Shown in pieces: positions 42,886 through 52,579 of a stretch of DNA of 64,000 nt. Below the pieces are notes generated by a model that was not told the DNA's origin, made no database searches, and was given only the letters and a program-made list of their open reading frames with translations. The DNA lies in NCBI GenBank assembly GCA_963750995.1, contig CAVVST010000005.1, positions 1,612,001 through 1,676,000 of the forward strand, written 5' to 3'. Position numbers and translations under genes: made by a program. The stretch's first letter is position 1. Every line of letters begins with the position of its first letter. The stretch comes from CAVVST01 sp963750995 (lineage in GTDB: Bacteria > Acidobacteriota > Vicinamibacteria > Vicinamibacterales > UBA2999).

Positions 42886-43686
42886 ATGCGGCACACGATG
42901 ATTCGCTCGGCGGCCATGGGCGCCGTCGCTCTCGCGGTGGCATGGGTAACGTTCGCGCACACGCCCGACCTTGCCGCGCAGGGCCGCGGGCGCGGAGCCG
43001 GTGCCGCACCAGCCGCGGCCCCGGCGTCGAAGCCCGCGCCGATGCGCGATCTCAACGGCGTCTGGATGAAGGGCCGCACGCCCCCGGGCATGCCGACATT
43101 CGACGGCTCAACCTGGACGCCAGGCACGCCGCCGCCGCTGACCGCGCTCGGCCAGGAAATGCGCGCCAAGAACAAGCCCAATAACTCGGGCGAGTTCCAG
43201 CTTCACGAAACCAACGACCCGGTGCTGACCAAGTGCTATCCCCCGGGCGTGCCGCGCGTCTACTTCCATCCGTACCCGTTCGAGTTCGTGCAGACGAAGA
43301 ACGCGGTCCTGCAGGTGTTCGAATACGACCACTTCATGCGCCGCTTCTGGACCGACGGCCGGCCGATCCCGACCGATCCCGAACCGCTGTGGATGGGCAC
43401 GTCAGTCGCCCGCTGGCTGAACGACACCACCCTCGAGGTGGTCACGGTCGGCTTCAACGACAAGACGTGGATCGATCGCGCCGGCGCGCCGCACAGCGAC
43501 CAGCTCAAAGTGACCGAGCGCTTCAATCGCGTGGATTTCGATCATCTCCAGATGGACATGATCATCGAGGACACCAAAACGCTCTCCAAGCCGTGGACGA
43601 GCAAGGGCTACTTCGACCTGAGGCCGGATTGGGAGATCGGCGAGATCTCCTGTTCAGGCGATTATCTGGAGTGGCCTGGGGCCTAG
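42886..43686 (+). CDS. Secreted protein, six-member paralogous family (member 2)
   Basis: About 266 residues from the ATG at 42886. Signal peptide AAMGAVALAVAWVTFAHTPD, then an Ala/Pro/Gly-rich linker and MRDLNGVWMKGRTPPGMP. Family features: KCYPPGVPRVYFHPYPFEFV, QTKNAVLQVFEYDHFMRRFW, SVARWLNDTTLEVVTVGFND with KTWIDRAGAPHSDQLKVTER, and EDTKTLSKPWTSKGYFDLRP near the C-terminus. Most similar in layout to the 57872-58702 protein, which also sits directly downstream of a DUF6152 gene. Function unknown. A periplasmic or surface role in the same process as its DUF6152 neighbour is inferred. Confidence 0.8.
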   Translation: MRHTMIRSAAMGAVALAVAWVTFAHTPDLAAQGRGRGAGAAPAAAPASKPAPMRDLNGVWMKGRTPPGMPTFDGSTWTPGTPPPLTALGQEMRAKNKPNNSGEFQLHETNDPVLTKCYPPGVPRVYFHPYPFEFVQTKNAVLQVFEYDHFMRRFWTDGRPIPTDPEPLWMGTSVARWLNDTTLEVVTVGFNDKTWIDRAGAPHSDQLKVTERFNRVDFDHLQMDMIIEDTKTLSKPWTSKGYFDLRPDWEIGEISCSGDYLEWPGA

Positions 43687-43690
43687 ACTG

Positions 43691-43777
43691 GTTGGTTGGC
43701 TGTTGGGAGTTGGGGTGTTGGGAGTTGGGAGTTGGGAGTTGGCAACTGCCCAACTCACCAACTCCCAACTCCCAACT
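43691..43777. repeat. Inverted low-complexity repeat (TTGGGAG units)
   Basis: Several tandem units of TTGGGAG and GAGTTGGG on one side are followed by their complements (CCAACTCCCAACTCCCAAC) on the other, separated by a few bases, so the region can fold into a long hairpin. The stop codon of the beta-propeller gene (43776-43778, minus strand) sits at its edge. A second copy of the same repeat type lies at 62678-62752. Position between convergent genes suggests a terminator-like role. Confidence 0.7.
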
Positions 43778-44786
43778 ATTTCTTTAAGTACCGCTTGATA
43801 TCCCGGCCGCCGGTCTCGGCCCCGTAAATCGTTCCATCCGCATCCGCCGCAATCCCTTCCGGCCCGCCCGCGGCGGCCGCGGGATTCGCGCTCACGATCG
43901 GCACGAACGCGCGCACCGATCCATCGCGCGCGCTGCCCACGCGCAAGCCGCGCTGGTAGTCCGGATTCCGAGTCGGGTTCGACTCGGAGTCGGTCACGTA
44001 GAGCGTGTCGTTGCGGTCGATGAAGATTCCGCTTGGACGTCCGAACTGGCGCCACTCGGCCAGGAAGGTGCCCTCCTGATCGAAGATCTGGATCCGGCTG
44101 TTGCCGCGGTCGCCGACGAACAGGCGACCTTGGGAGTCGAGCGCGAGCGCGTGCGGCACGTCGAATTCTCCCGGTCCCGCGCCTTTCCGCCCCCAGCTCT
44201 TGATGAACCGGCCGTCCCGCGAGAACTTGACGATCCTCGCGTTCGACTCGCCGCCGTGGCCGTCGGCGACGAAGATATCGCCGCTCGCGGCGACGACGAC
44301 ATCGCTCGGTTGGTTGAACGTCGTGGGCGTCGCGCCGGCGACGCCTGCGGTACCGAGTGTCAGCAGCACCTTGCCGTCGGGACCGAACTTGAACACCTGG
44401 TGTCCTTTGCCTTCCGCGCCCTGGCCGTCAGTCACCCACAGGTTGCCGCCCTCGTCGACGTAGATGCCGTGGGGGAACACGAACAGCCCGCTGCCGAAGC
44501 TGCGCAGGAACTTGCCCGAGGAGTCAAAGGCCAGGATCGGATCTTCGGTGCGGCCGGTGCAGGTGGTGCTCGCGCACTTGTCGGCCATCCACACGACGCC
44601 GCGCGCGTCCACGTGGACCGCGCTGGTGTTGCCGTACGGCCGGCCGGCCGGCAACTGCCCCCAGCTCTGGCCTGCGGCGTATGGATTCGGCTGCGAGTTT
44701 GGAACCGGGGTGCTCTGACGTGCGGCGACGGTCGCCGTGATCACCATGCCGGCGGCAACGGTGATCACGGCTCGCGCGTAGGACAT
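43776..44786 (-). CDS. Exported NHL-repeat beta-propeller protein
   Basis: About 336 residues. Signal peptide VITVAAGMVITATVAARQ, then six blade-like repeats with NHL character: VHVDARGVVWMADK, FVFPHGIYVDEGGNLWVTDG, FNQPSDVVVAASGDIFVADG, FDVPHALALDSQGRLFVGDR, FGRPSGIFIDRNDTLYVTDS and PEGIAADADGTIYGAETGG. The layout resembles the lyase domain of peptidyl-alpha-hydroxyglycine alpha-amidating lyase and similar exported propellers, but catalytic residues cannot be confirmed, so a binding role is as likely. It lies just downstream (6 bases) of the TonB-dependent receptor on the same strand and may be co-expressed with it. Confidence 0.85.
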   Translation of the reverse strand: MSYARAVITVAAGMVITATVAARQSTPVPNSQPNPYAAGQSWGQLPAGRPYGNTSAVHVDARGVVWMADKCASTTCTGRTEDPILAFDSSGKFLRSFGSGLFVFPHGIYVDEGGNLWVTDGQGAEGKGHQVFKFGPDGKVLLTLGTAGVAGATPTTFNQPSDVVVAASGDIFVADGHGGESNARIVKFSRDGRFIKSWGRKGAGPGEFDVPHALALDSQGRLFVGDRGNSRIQIFDQEGTFLAEWRQFGRPSGIFIDRNDTLYVTDSESNPTRNPDYQRGLRVGSARDGSVRAFVPIVSANPAAAAGGPEGIAADADGTIYGAETGGRDIKRYLKK

Positions 44787-44791
44787 TGCTT

Positions 44792-47700
44792 CTAGAAATC
44801 CAGCTGCAGGCCGAGCTTCACCAGCCGTCCACCCATGATCTGGAGGACGTTCAAGTAGGTCGGACCGAACTGCCGCTGCAGGTTGAGCACGTTGCTCGCG
44901 TTGAAGAGGTTCGCCACATCGACGTTGCCCCGGATGCGGTAGTTGTCGATCTGGAACGACCGGCTGAATCGCAGGTCAACCTGCTGCAGGCGTTCCTCGA
45001 ACATCGAGCCCGGTGGTTCGAGCGGAACCGTGACCGTCGCCGTGCAGGTGGCGGCGACGCCGCACTGGCCGAGGTTGCGGCCCAGCGACGGCGCGATCTG
45101 CGCATTCGTCAGCGTGATGGTCGGCGTGTTCTCCACGCCGCCGAAGTTCTGGTAGATGATGCTCGTCTGCAGCGACCACGGCAGCGGATACACCGCCAGG
45201 AACTTCACCTGCGTCCCCGAACCCCACGGCGGCTCCGTCTTGCAGAAGTCCGGGCGCGCGCATCCTGCGGCGAGTCGATGACGACGCAGTTGTCGTCGAC
45301 GGTGCGCCCGATGCTCAGACCGCCCGAAACCTGGGCGCCGCCCGGGAACCTGGCGCTCATCGTGGCGTCGACGCCGTTGTACACCCGCGTGTGGTCGCCG
45401 AAGTTCGACTGCTGCGTGACGAGGTTGTCGACCAGCCCGAACTTCGCCGGCTTCAGGTCATAGAGGCCGCAGAGCCGCTCGCCGCTGTGCGGCAGCCGTG
45501 GATCGGTCGGCGCGGTAAAGCAGTACTCGTCGAAATCGCTCGGCCCGATCAGCGTGTTGTCGAAAGGCACCAGCGGGCGTTGCCGGTCACATTGGTCAGG
45601 AACCCGCCGTACCACGTCCGGAAGTAGCCGAGGTTGACGCCAATGCCGGGCCGGAGCTCGTGCTGGACCGACGCCGAGGCCTGCCAGTTGTAGTCCTGGC
45701 GGTTGAAGCCCGAAATCGCGTCCGGCGCGTTCCGCGTGGGAATGATGTTCTGCCCGAACGTGCGGTCCGACCAGGCGCCGCATTCGCCGTTGGTGTTGGG
45801 GTCGAGCAGGTTGCAATCCGGGACGAAGTTGCCGTTGGTGTCGTTCCACGTGCGGTTGGTGCTCGGCGCGATGCCCGCGGCCGGCGGGTTGGTCGTCGTC
45901 GACCGCAGCGCCGGGTTGTAGCGGCCGAGCGACGCCTTGACGCGCGGTCTTGCCGGTGCCGAACAGGTCGTAGCGCGACGCCGACCCGCGGGTTGAGGTT
46001 CTTCCAGTGCGGCTGGTTCTTTACCGCCGGGAGCACACGCGCACCGACGAAGTATCCCGGCGCCAGGTGGACTTCGGGCAGCGAGGTGCTCGCGTCGTTG
46101 TAGCGTACACCGAGATTCAGCGTCGTCTGCGCGAGCGTCCACTGATCCTGCACGAAGAACGAGAGGTCACGGCCGTCCTCTTCCCACGCGTACGGGACGG
46201 CCCAGATACGGACGTTGGTCGGTACGCCGTTCCGGAACGTGTAGTCGCGCCCCTGGTTGATCTGGTTCGGATCGACGTTCCGGCTCGCATCGCCGGTGGT
46301 GAAGTAGCGCAAGAGGAACCCGGTCTTGAACACGTGTTCGCCGCGTGATGTACGACATCGTGAAACCGGGCTGCGACTGCCAGCGCGGCACGTAGATGTA
46401 CGAGCCGGTGGTGCCGAGATTCAGCGCGCGCGATCCGTACCGGTAATTCGTGCCGACGTCGGTGACCATGGGGTCGAGGCCGGTGGTGGCCTGCCGCTTC
46501 GTCTGCTGGTTCACGGTCAGGAACGCGTAGGTCGTTTCGAACAGCAGGCGATCTGTCGCCGGATATCTCCACGAGAAGTTCGTGTTGACCTGCGGGTTGT
46601 AGCGATGCTGCGCGCTGACCTCGGGCGCCCACGGCACGCCGCCGGTCGGGTTCAGCAGGTTGAAGAAACAGTTGCAGTTCGGCTGCATCGAGGTCGCGCC
46701 GACGATCTTGTGCTTCTGCCCGATCTGCGCGGTGAGGCGCAGGGTGTGGTCCTTGGACCACTGGTCGGTGTGGGCCGGCTGGCTCGAGGTCGGGCTCGTA
46801 GAACAGCGAGCCCTGGCGCTTGTTGTAGTAGTTGCCCTGCTGCAGCTGCTGGTTGTCGCCCGACCGGAACGCCCCGAAGAACCACACGCGATCGCGCTTG
46901 ATCGGACCGCCCATCGCGAAGGCGAGGTCGTAGTACTTCTTGAGGCCGCCAATCTGCCTGGCGGTCAGGTTGCGGGCCACCAGGTCGTCGGAGATGTTGC
47001 GCGCTCTCGAAATCGGGACCGCTGACGCTGTACGACATGCCGCCCGAGAACGTGTTCCCGCCGTCGCGCTGGATCAGGTTCATCTGCATGCCGCCGGTCT
47101 CGCGGTCGGCGCCGACGCCGCTCGTTTCGACGACGACTTCCTGGAACGTGAGCTGGTTGTAGATGAACACGCCGTTGGTCAGCCCGCCCACCGACTGGCT
47201 CATGCCGTCGACGATCGGCTCGGCCGATGGCGCGCCGTGGAGGCTGTAGGTGTACTGGCCTGAATCGTTGACGCCGCCGACGCTGTACTGCTGCGGGGTG
47301 GTCAGGGTGGCGCCAGGAATCACCTCCGCCAAGCCGGTGAGGCGGCCCGTTCCGGGAATGCTCTCCAGCGTTTCGCGCTGGAACTGCGTCTGCTGCCTGG
47401 TGCTCTGGGTGTCGACCAGCGGGCGCCTCGCCGGTGACGGTGATCGTCTCCTGCAGCGAGCCGACGGCCATGTCAGCGTTGACAGTCGCGGTGAAGTTCG
47501 CGGGCAGCGTCATGCCATCCCGGACGAACGTGTTGAAGCCGGGCAGCGTGAAGGTGACGGTGTAATCGCCAGGCCGCAGATCGACCAGGCGATAGAGGCC
47601 CTCGGCGTCAGTCACGGCGCTGCGGACTTTCTCGATCAGCGCCGGGCTGGCAGCTTCGACCGTCACGCCCGGAAGGACCGCCGCCGGACGTGTCTCTCAC

Positions 47701-47799
47701 TACGCCGGTGATCGTGCTTCCGCTCTGGGCCACTGCCGCAGCCGGTGCGAACAGCAGTCCGGCGGCGACACCAAACGCCGCGATGTGACGAAACGTCAT
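44792..47799 (-). CDS. TonB-dependent receptor with carboxypeptidase-regulatory domain (many frameshifts)
   Basis: A ~1000-residue outer-membrane protein starting at the ATG at 47799 after a strong AGGAGG site. Signal peptide FRHIAAFGVAAGLLFAPAAA, then a carboxypeptidase-regulatory-like beta-sandwich (ITGVVRDTSGG, YRLVDLRPGDYTVTFTLPGF), a TonB-box-like ITVTGEAP, and a plug and barrel: LAEVIPGATLTTPQQYSVGG, SAEPIVDGMSQSVGGLTNGV, LKKYYDLAFAMGGPIKRDRV, WFFGAFRSGDNQQLQQ, FFVQDQWTLAQTTLNLGVRY and a C-terminal LGLQLDF ending in Phe. The sequence needs about ten frame corrections. Eight are single surplus bases (for example GGGTCC, GCCCGC, GAGCCCGAC, CACGCGGCG); two could be one missing base or two extra. 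No internal stops remain after correction. It probably takes up an unknown nutrient. Confidence 0.82.
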
Positions 47800-47857
47800 G
47801 AATTTCCTCCTGTGGGGTGCGAAACTACACGGCTCGACAGCGAGTGTCAAGGAATCG

Positions 47858-49880
47858 TCAACCCGCTGGCCGGGTCCTCAGCTGCGCCAACAGCTGCCGT
47901 CCGGCGCCGGCCAATCGTTCAGCGTCGCACGCACTCGCCGTGACACCCCCGGGGCAGACGTCGCGAAGCACGACGGCGTCGGCTGGAGGACTGAACCCAG
48001 GTTCGAAAAACATCACGTCGACGCCGACCGCCGGCGGCACCGGTGAGAAGATCAGGCTGCGCGCCGCCTCCACGAGCATCCCGACGGCCGCTGCGTCGTC
48101 CAGCGGGGCAGCCACGGTCTTGCGCGCCGTTTCGCTGAGGAAGAGTCCCGCCGAAATGCCCGTTCCGGTGACGGCCACTTCCGGCGAGAGACCCGCCATC
48201 TCGGCCGACAGAAAATCGCGCACGCGCTGACGGCCCGGCGAACCTGGCCCTAGCGGACCATAGCGAAGGACTTGATCGGCAACGGCCCGCATTTCCTCGC
48301 CGTCAACCTCGACCGGCTCGTCGAACGCACGTCCGAGGACTCGTGCGGTGAGGTATTCGACCGGAGAAAAGTCGTCGGTCAGCACCGGGTACGACGAGAG
48401 CTCGAACCGCCGGCCGACATCGACTGCCTTGTACCGGAGAAATCGAATCAGGTCGTCCGGATGGGTCGTGACCGGCGGCGCCGTGACGTCCACACGGCGG
48501 TCGCTGTTATAGCCGACGAGCGTGATGTTCTGGAGTTGGTCGGTACGCTCGGCCGACTCGACCGCAAAAAAATAACTGTTGGGGAACACCGACTGAAACG
48601 TGCGGATCTCCGCCATGATCAGCGACGGACTTCGACGCGACAAGTCGCCGATCATGTTCGCGATGAACACACCCTCCGGGCGCAACCGGCTTTTCGCCAG
48701 CGCAAAGAACTCCCGGGTGGTGAACTGGGGCGGCACGGAGAAGTACGAGTAGTACACGTCGCCGAAAATGAGGTCGTACTGTGTGTCGCTGTCCTTGAGA
48801 AACCGGCGGCCGTCCTCGACGTAGTTCCGCAGGCGCGGCGAGTCAGCTGCGCCGAAATATCTCTTCGCCAGCTCGAGGAACGACGGTTCGATTTCCGCCA
48901 CGTCCACCACCGCGTCCGGCAGTTCGTGCAGCAGCGCCTTCGGGATCGAATAGGCGCCGCCGCCGAGCACCAGCGCGTTCCGTACCTGCGGCGTGAAGAC
49001 CTTGTACAGCGAGTAGTACTTGGTGTAGTCGTAGACCAGGTCAACCGGGTCGGTCGAATCGAGAAACATCGCACCCGACTCGCTTCGATCCAGCAGCAGG
49101 AACCGCGCCGGACGCCCGAGGTACATGCCTTCGTAAATCGTGATCTGCTGATACAGGCCGTCTGCCTGATAGACGATCGTCTCGGCATCCACCACGGGCG
49201 CGGCCGCAAACTGCGCAGCCGCCAGCGCGAGGACCAGCCCGCCTGCGGCCGACGCCAGTGCCTTCCGCCGCGCGAGCCGGAGCGCGACCAGAGGAATGGC
49301 GCCAAGCAGGACGAGCACGGCGCCGACGGCAATGAAGACGCGGTCGACGCCGACGGCGGGAATCAGCACGAAACCGGCGAGGAGGCTCCCGGTGATGCTC
49401 CCGAGCGTGGACCAGAAGAAGATCGTCCCGGCAGACCTCACCCACGCCTCGCTGCGGCGACGACAGGGCCTGCAGCTTGATCGCGTACGGCGACACCATC
49501 CCCAGCAGGAGCGCCGGGAGCAGGAACATCATCGCCGCCGACACCAGCGGGCCAACCTGGATGGAGAGCGCGCTGCTCACCGCGGGCAGCGTCTGGGTGC
49601 CGGCGATGTGGAGCAGCAACAGCACGACGCCGCTGGCGAGGATCAGGCCGAAGAACCGTTCACGGCTGGGGTGTCGATCGGCTGAGACCCCGCCGGCGTA
49701 GTAGCCGATGCTCAAGGCGAGCAGGATGACGGTGATGACGCTCGAGACGGTGTAGATCGTGTTGCCGTAATAAGGGGAAAAAACACGCACTGCCAGGACC
49801 TCGACGATGAGGACGCAGGCGCCGGTGAGAAAGACGACCAAGGGGAACAGAAAGCGCTGCAGCGCCGCGGACTTTACCAT
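47858..49880 (-). CDS. Polytopic membrane protein with C-terminal spermidine-synthase-like domain (one frameshift)
   Basis: About 673 residues from the ATG at 49880. The N-terminal third is a transporter-like membrane region: FLFPLVVFLTGACVLIVEVL, ILLALSIGYYAGGVSADRHP, MMFLLPALLLGMVSPYAIKL. The frame breaks near 49440; removing one base joins LSSPQRGVG to RSAGTIFFWSTLGSITGSLL with further TMs. The C-terminal part is a class I aminopropyltransferase fold: LYQQITIYEGMYLGRPARFL, ARFLLLDRSESGAMF, NALVLGGGAYSIPKALLHEL, VVDVAEIEPSFLELAKRYFG and YDLIFGDVYYSYFSVPPQFT. Such fused spermidine-synthase proteins are widespread, but the substrate is generally unproven. It is divergent from DUF6152 gene 2. 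Confidence 0.83.
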
Positions 49881-49902
49881 GAGGATCGGGAGGGTCGGAC
49901 CA

Positions 49903-49928
49903 AGGGTCAGACCAATTGGTCTGACCCT
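49903..49928. repeat. Perfect 26-base palindrome in a divergent intergenic region
   Basis: A perfect inverted repeat with arms AGGGTCAGACCAA and TTGGTCTGACCCT, no loop, inside a larger imperfect stem (AGGGTCGGACC to the left, GGTCCTGACCCT to the right). It lies 22 bases upstream of the start at 49880 and about 65 bases upstream of the start at 49993. The GGGTC-GACC type sequence resembles REP-associated elements; an operator for both divergent genes is an alternative. Confidence 0.7.
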
Positions 49929-49955
49929 CGGTCCTGACCCTCTCGAATCCGATGA

Positions 49956-49961
49956 TAGAAT
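49956..49961 (+). promoter_or_regulatory. -10-like box TAGAAT upstream of DUF6152 gene 2
   Basis: TAGAAT lies 31 bases before the ATG at 49993, with a Shine-Dalgarno TTGGAGGAATC in between. CTGACC at 49934-49939 is a possible weak -35 element at 16-base spacing; it belongs to the imperfect outer arm of the palindrome. Confidence 0.4.
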
Positions 49962-49992
49962 TTGCTTTCCGGATCGGTTGGAGGAATCAAAC

Positions 49993-50358
49993 ATGAAGAA
50001 GGCGCTGCTCGCCGTCACGCTCGGCGTCATGCTGGGGTCAGCCGCACTGCTCGCGCATCACGGCGGAAACCTCTACGACACGAGCAAGGCCACCGAGTTG
50101 AAGGGGACCATCACCAAGTTCGAATGGGGAACACCCCATAACCAGATCTATTTCGACGTGAAACTCGCCAGCGGCGAGGTGCAGCACTGGGTCGTGGCCA
50201 CCGAGCCGGCAGGCGTCATGCTCGAGCGTGGCTGGACGCGCCGGTCGCTCGCGCCGGGCGATGCGGTGACGGCCTATGTCTTCGCCGCGCGGAACGGCGC
50301 GACGGTCGGCAATCTCGATCGGCTGGTGAAGGCTGACGGCACCGAACTGAAGCGCTGA
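49993..50358 (+). CDS. DUF6152 family exported protein 2
   Basis: About 121 residues. Signal peptide (KALLAVTLGVMLGSAALLA) directly followed by the family's HHGGNLYD. The core reads TELKGTITKFEWGTPHNQIY, FDVKLASGEVQHWVVATEPA, GVMLERGWTRRSLAPGDAVT and LDRLVKADGTEL. It shares the order of strand and PGD-turn elements with the DUF6152 proteins at 42495, 54976 and 57497. Unlike those three, it has no secreted-family gene directly downstream; a cluster of palindromic repeats follows. Function unknown. Confidence 0.83.
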   Translation: MKKALLAVTLGVMLGSAALLAHHGGNLYDTSKATELKGTITKFEWGTPHNQIYFDVKLASGEVQHWVVATEPAGVMLERGWTRRSLAPGDAVTAYVFAARNGATVGNLDRLVKADGTELKR

Positions 50359-50377
50359 AGCCTCCAGGCTGCGTAGT

Positions 50378-50446
50378 GTCCGGCTTTAGCCGGACCTCTG
50401 CGGTCCGCCTGAAGGCGGACCTACGCTCTACCTGAAGGCGGACACT
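50378..50446. repeat. Cluster of type A REP-like palindromes with stem variants
   Basis: GTCCGGCTTTAGCCGGAC at 50378-50395, GTCCGCCTGAAGGCGGAC at 50403-50420 and a half copy ending near 50446. The first two differ at a stem position on both arms (CCGG versus CCGC paired with GCGG), so pairing is preserved. Flanks TAGTGTCC and GGACACTACG extend the symmetry. Located between the DUF6152 gene 2 stop and the convergent lipoprotein stop at 50455. Confidence 0.78.
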
Positions 50447-50454
50447 ACGCTCCA

Positions 50455-51954
50455 CTACTTCGCAGTAACCTCAAACATAAATCGCAGCGCCGGGATCTTG
50501 TTGCCGGGATGGTCCTCGGCATAGGTCAGCTGCGGCTGCTTGTACAGGAGCTGCGGCTCGCTCGGCGGACCCTGGTAGATGCCGGGATACAGGTCGATCA
50601 CGTGGATGCCCGGCGCGCCCGTCGCGTGAAAGTTGATCACGACGTCGCCCTGGCTGTTGAAGCCGCATGCGTATCCCATGTAGGCGTTGTCGTACGTGGC
50701 GATGTAGATGTTGTCGTACTCGGTCCAGCCGACGCCTTTCAGGTGGATGGTCACCGGCGTCCCTACCGGCCCTGACGTGCGTGAAATGCCGGCAATGCTC
50801 GTCTCGATGACGAAGAAGACTCGCGCGAGCGTTCGATCGCCGTCGCGCACGGCGATCCCGTGCAGCCCGCCCAGATCTTCCGGCACCACGATTGGCGCGT
50901 CGAGACGTCCGTCGGCGCCGGCGGTCACGCCCGGCAGCGCGACTTCGCTCGGGCCGAAGCCTTCGCCCGACACGCGGCTGCCCACCGAGGTTTGCCACAG
51001 CAACTGCAACGGCTTTCCTCGCCGGGAAGCCCTGCCCTTTGAGCGTCGCCCGCGTACCGACGGGACCCTGGGTCGGCGCCAGCGCCGCAGTGAGGCCGGA
51101 ACCGAGAGTTCGGTCGTCGGGCACCGGCTGCGTCGGATACGGTTCGGCGTACGGCGCGAGCGACGCGGGACGTTCGGCGGTCGTCTGGAACGAGAACCGC
51201 GGGACGCGGGAGGTAGTCGTTCGGCGCCTGTTCGTGGTTCAGGTATCCCAGCCCCTGGAAACCGGACAGCACCTGCACGACGTGTGGTCCTGCCGGGCCG
51301 GCGGCGCGAAATCGCGCGACGGCGGATCCCTTGGACGAGGCCGCCGAGACGAATCCGGCGAGGCTGTTGTCCCAGTTGACCACCCACGTGCTTTCCATCA
51401 CGCGGAAGCCGAGACCCTTCACCGTGAGCTCGATCGGCGTGCCGACCGGCCCTGACGCAGGCCGCATCTCGAAGCTCTGGGTGACCTCGATCCCCTTCTG
51501 CGCGATCGTCTGGCCGTCGATCACCGCGGACACCTCGTGCAGACCGCCGTAATCCTCGGGTATGCGGAAGCGCGCATCGAGCCGCCCGCTCGCCGTCGAT
51601 CGGAAATTGTCCCAAGCTGCGTTTGCGACGGGCTCGTACTTCTTTCCGCGGAAGTAGTAGCTATCCTCGATGACCCAGCCGCCGGTGACCGTGGACCACA
51701 TCAGGTCAACGTTCTTGCCCGGCGGCAGCCCGTCGGCGGTGACCCGCACTTCGGCGCCGACGACCGGGCGTTCGTACGCGAATGTCAGCGGCTGGTAGGG
51801 CTGCCCGGCGCGCTGCTCGGTGGCAGTGGCGGGCGCCTGTTCCCCTGACGCCGGCGCCGGGGCCGGTTGAGCGCCAGGCCCGGCACACGAGGATGAGCGC
51901 GAGCAGCGCGATAAGTGCGAGGAAGGAAGTATTGGAACGACGGCGCCACGGCAC
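50455..51954 (-). CDS. Lipoprotein with repeated IPT/TIG-like Ig domains (several frameshifts)
   Basis: About 500 residues, starting at a GTG at 51954 after a GGAGG site. After one base correction the N-terminus reads SFLALIALLALILVC followed by GPGAQPAPAPASGEQAPA, a lipobox with the acylated Cys and a Pro/Ala linker. The rest is repeated Ig-like domains of the IPT/TIG kind: VRVTADGLPPGKNVDLMWST, ASGPVGTPIELTVKGLGFRV, TQGPVGTRATLKGQGFP and TSGPVGTPVTIHLKGVGWTE, each with the GPVGT-xxx-GxGF pattern. Frame breaks near 51870, 51210 and 51020 are each repaired by removing one base. Probably a surface adhesin or structural protein. It is co-transcribed with the 51969-52541 gene. Confidence 0.78.
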
Positions 51955-51968
51955 TAACGGCACCTCCG

Positions 51969-52541
51969 TCAGTCGACGATGTAGACCTGCGACCCGATGT
52001 CGGGGAACGGCCTGAAGGAGGCCTTACGGCCGAAGCGATCGGTGGCTGTCATGGTGTAGGAGATCATCCCGGTCTCGGCGTCTTCCGCAACAATCCAGAA
52101 CCCGGTCCACAACTCCAGCGGCACACGCAGATAGCCGTTCGGGGCAGGCGCGTTCGGACCGGCAGCCCCGCGCCATCGCATCGGGACGTCGACGGTCAGC
52201 TTGCCCTTCGTTTTGCTGGTGTAGGTGATGTGGCCGGTGATGACGGCGGTGTTCTCGACCTCGCCGCTGCCGCCGTCTATGGCGGTCATGCGGAATCCCA
52301 TCCGCATCCCGCGCTTGAACCGGCTGAGGAGAATGCAGTTTTCCGGGTTCAGCCGCCCGTCGAAAAGCGCCGAGTCACCCCAGATGACCAACTGTCCCGA
52401 GGGGTGTCCCGCCTGCGGCTCCGGAGGCGGCGCGGCTCCCCGGCCACCCTGCAACGGCGCCGCGGTCTCCGCCACCAGGCTGGCCGTCACGAGCGCAAGG
52501 CCCACCGCGGCGACAGAAAATGCGACGCTCGACTTCCTCAT
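51969..52541 (-). CDS. Exported protein of unknown function
   Basis: About 190 residues. Signal peptide VAFSVAAVGLALVTASLVA, a low-complexity linker (GGRGAAPPPEPQAGHPSGQL) and a beta-rich domain: VIWGDSALFDGRLNPENCIL, GMRMGFRMTAIDGGSGEVEN, TAVITGHITYTSKTKGKLTV and LELWTGFWIVAEDAETGMIS. The TGMISYTMTATDRFGR segment resembles extracellular immunoglobulin-like strands. The start is an ATG with a TATAGT hexamer (52555-52550) ending 8 bases upstream, another short-leader candidate. It directly precedes the IPT-domain lipoprotein and may work with it on the cell surface. No family recognised. Confidence 0.75.
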   Translation of the reverse strand: MRKSSVAFSVAAVGLALVTASLVAETAAPLQGGRGAAPPPEPQAGHPSGQLVIWGDSALFDGRLNPENCILLSRFKRGMRMGFRMTAIDGGSGEVENTAVITGHITYTSKTKGKLTVDVPMRWRGAAGPNAPAPNGYLRVPLELWTGFWIVAEDAETGMISYTMTATDRFGRKASFRPFPDIGSQVYIVD

Positions 52542-52579
52542 TCGGCGCGACTATAGCCGATTCCGCTGCCTCTTTCCAA

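Noticed and set aside
43691..43777. Simple sequencing artefact from a repeat adapter
   Set aside because: A second, non-identical copy exists 19 kb away, also next to a gene end, which argues for a real repeat family.
44792..47799. TonB-dependent receptor as a decayed pseudogene
   Set aside because: No internal stop codons remain once surplus bases are removed, motifs are intact, and similar single-base insertions hit the essential holB; sequencing errors explain it better.
49903..49928. Rho-independent terminator
   Set aside because: The dyad lies between divergent starts, not after a stop codon, and lacks a following T run; operator or REP element is more likely.
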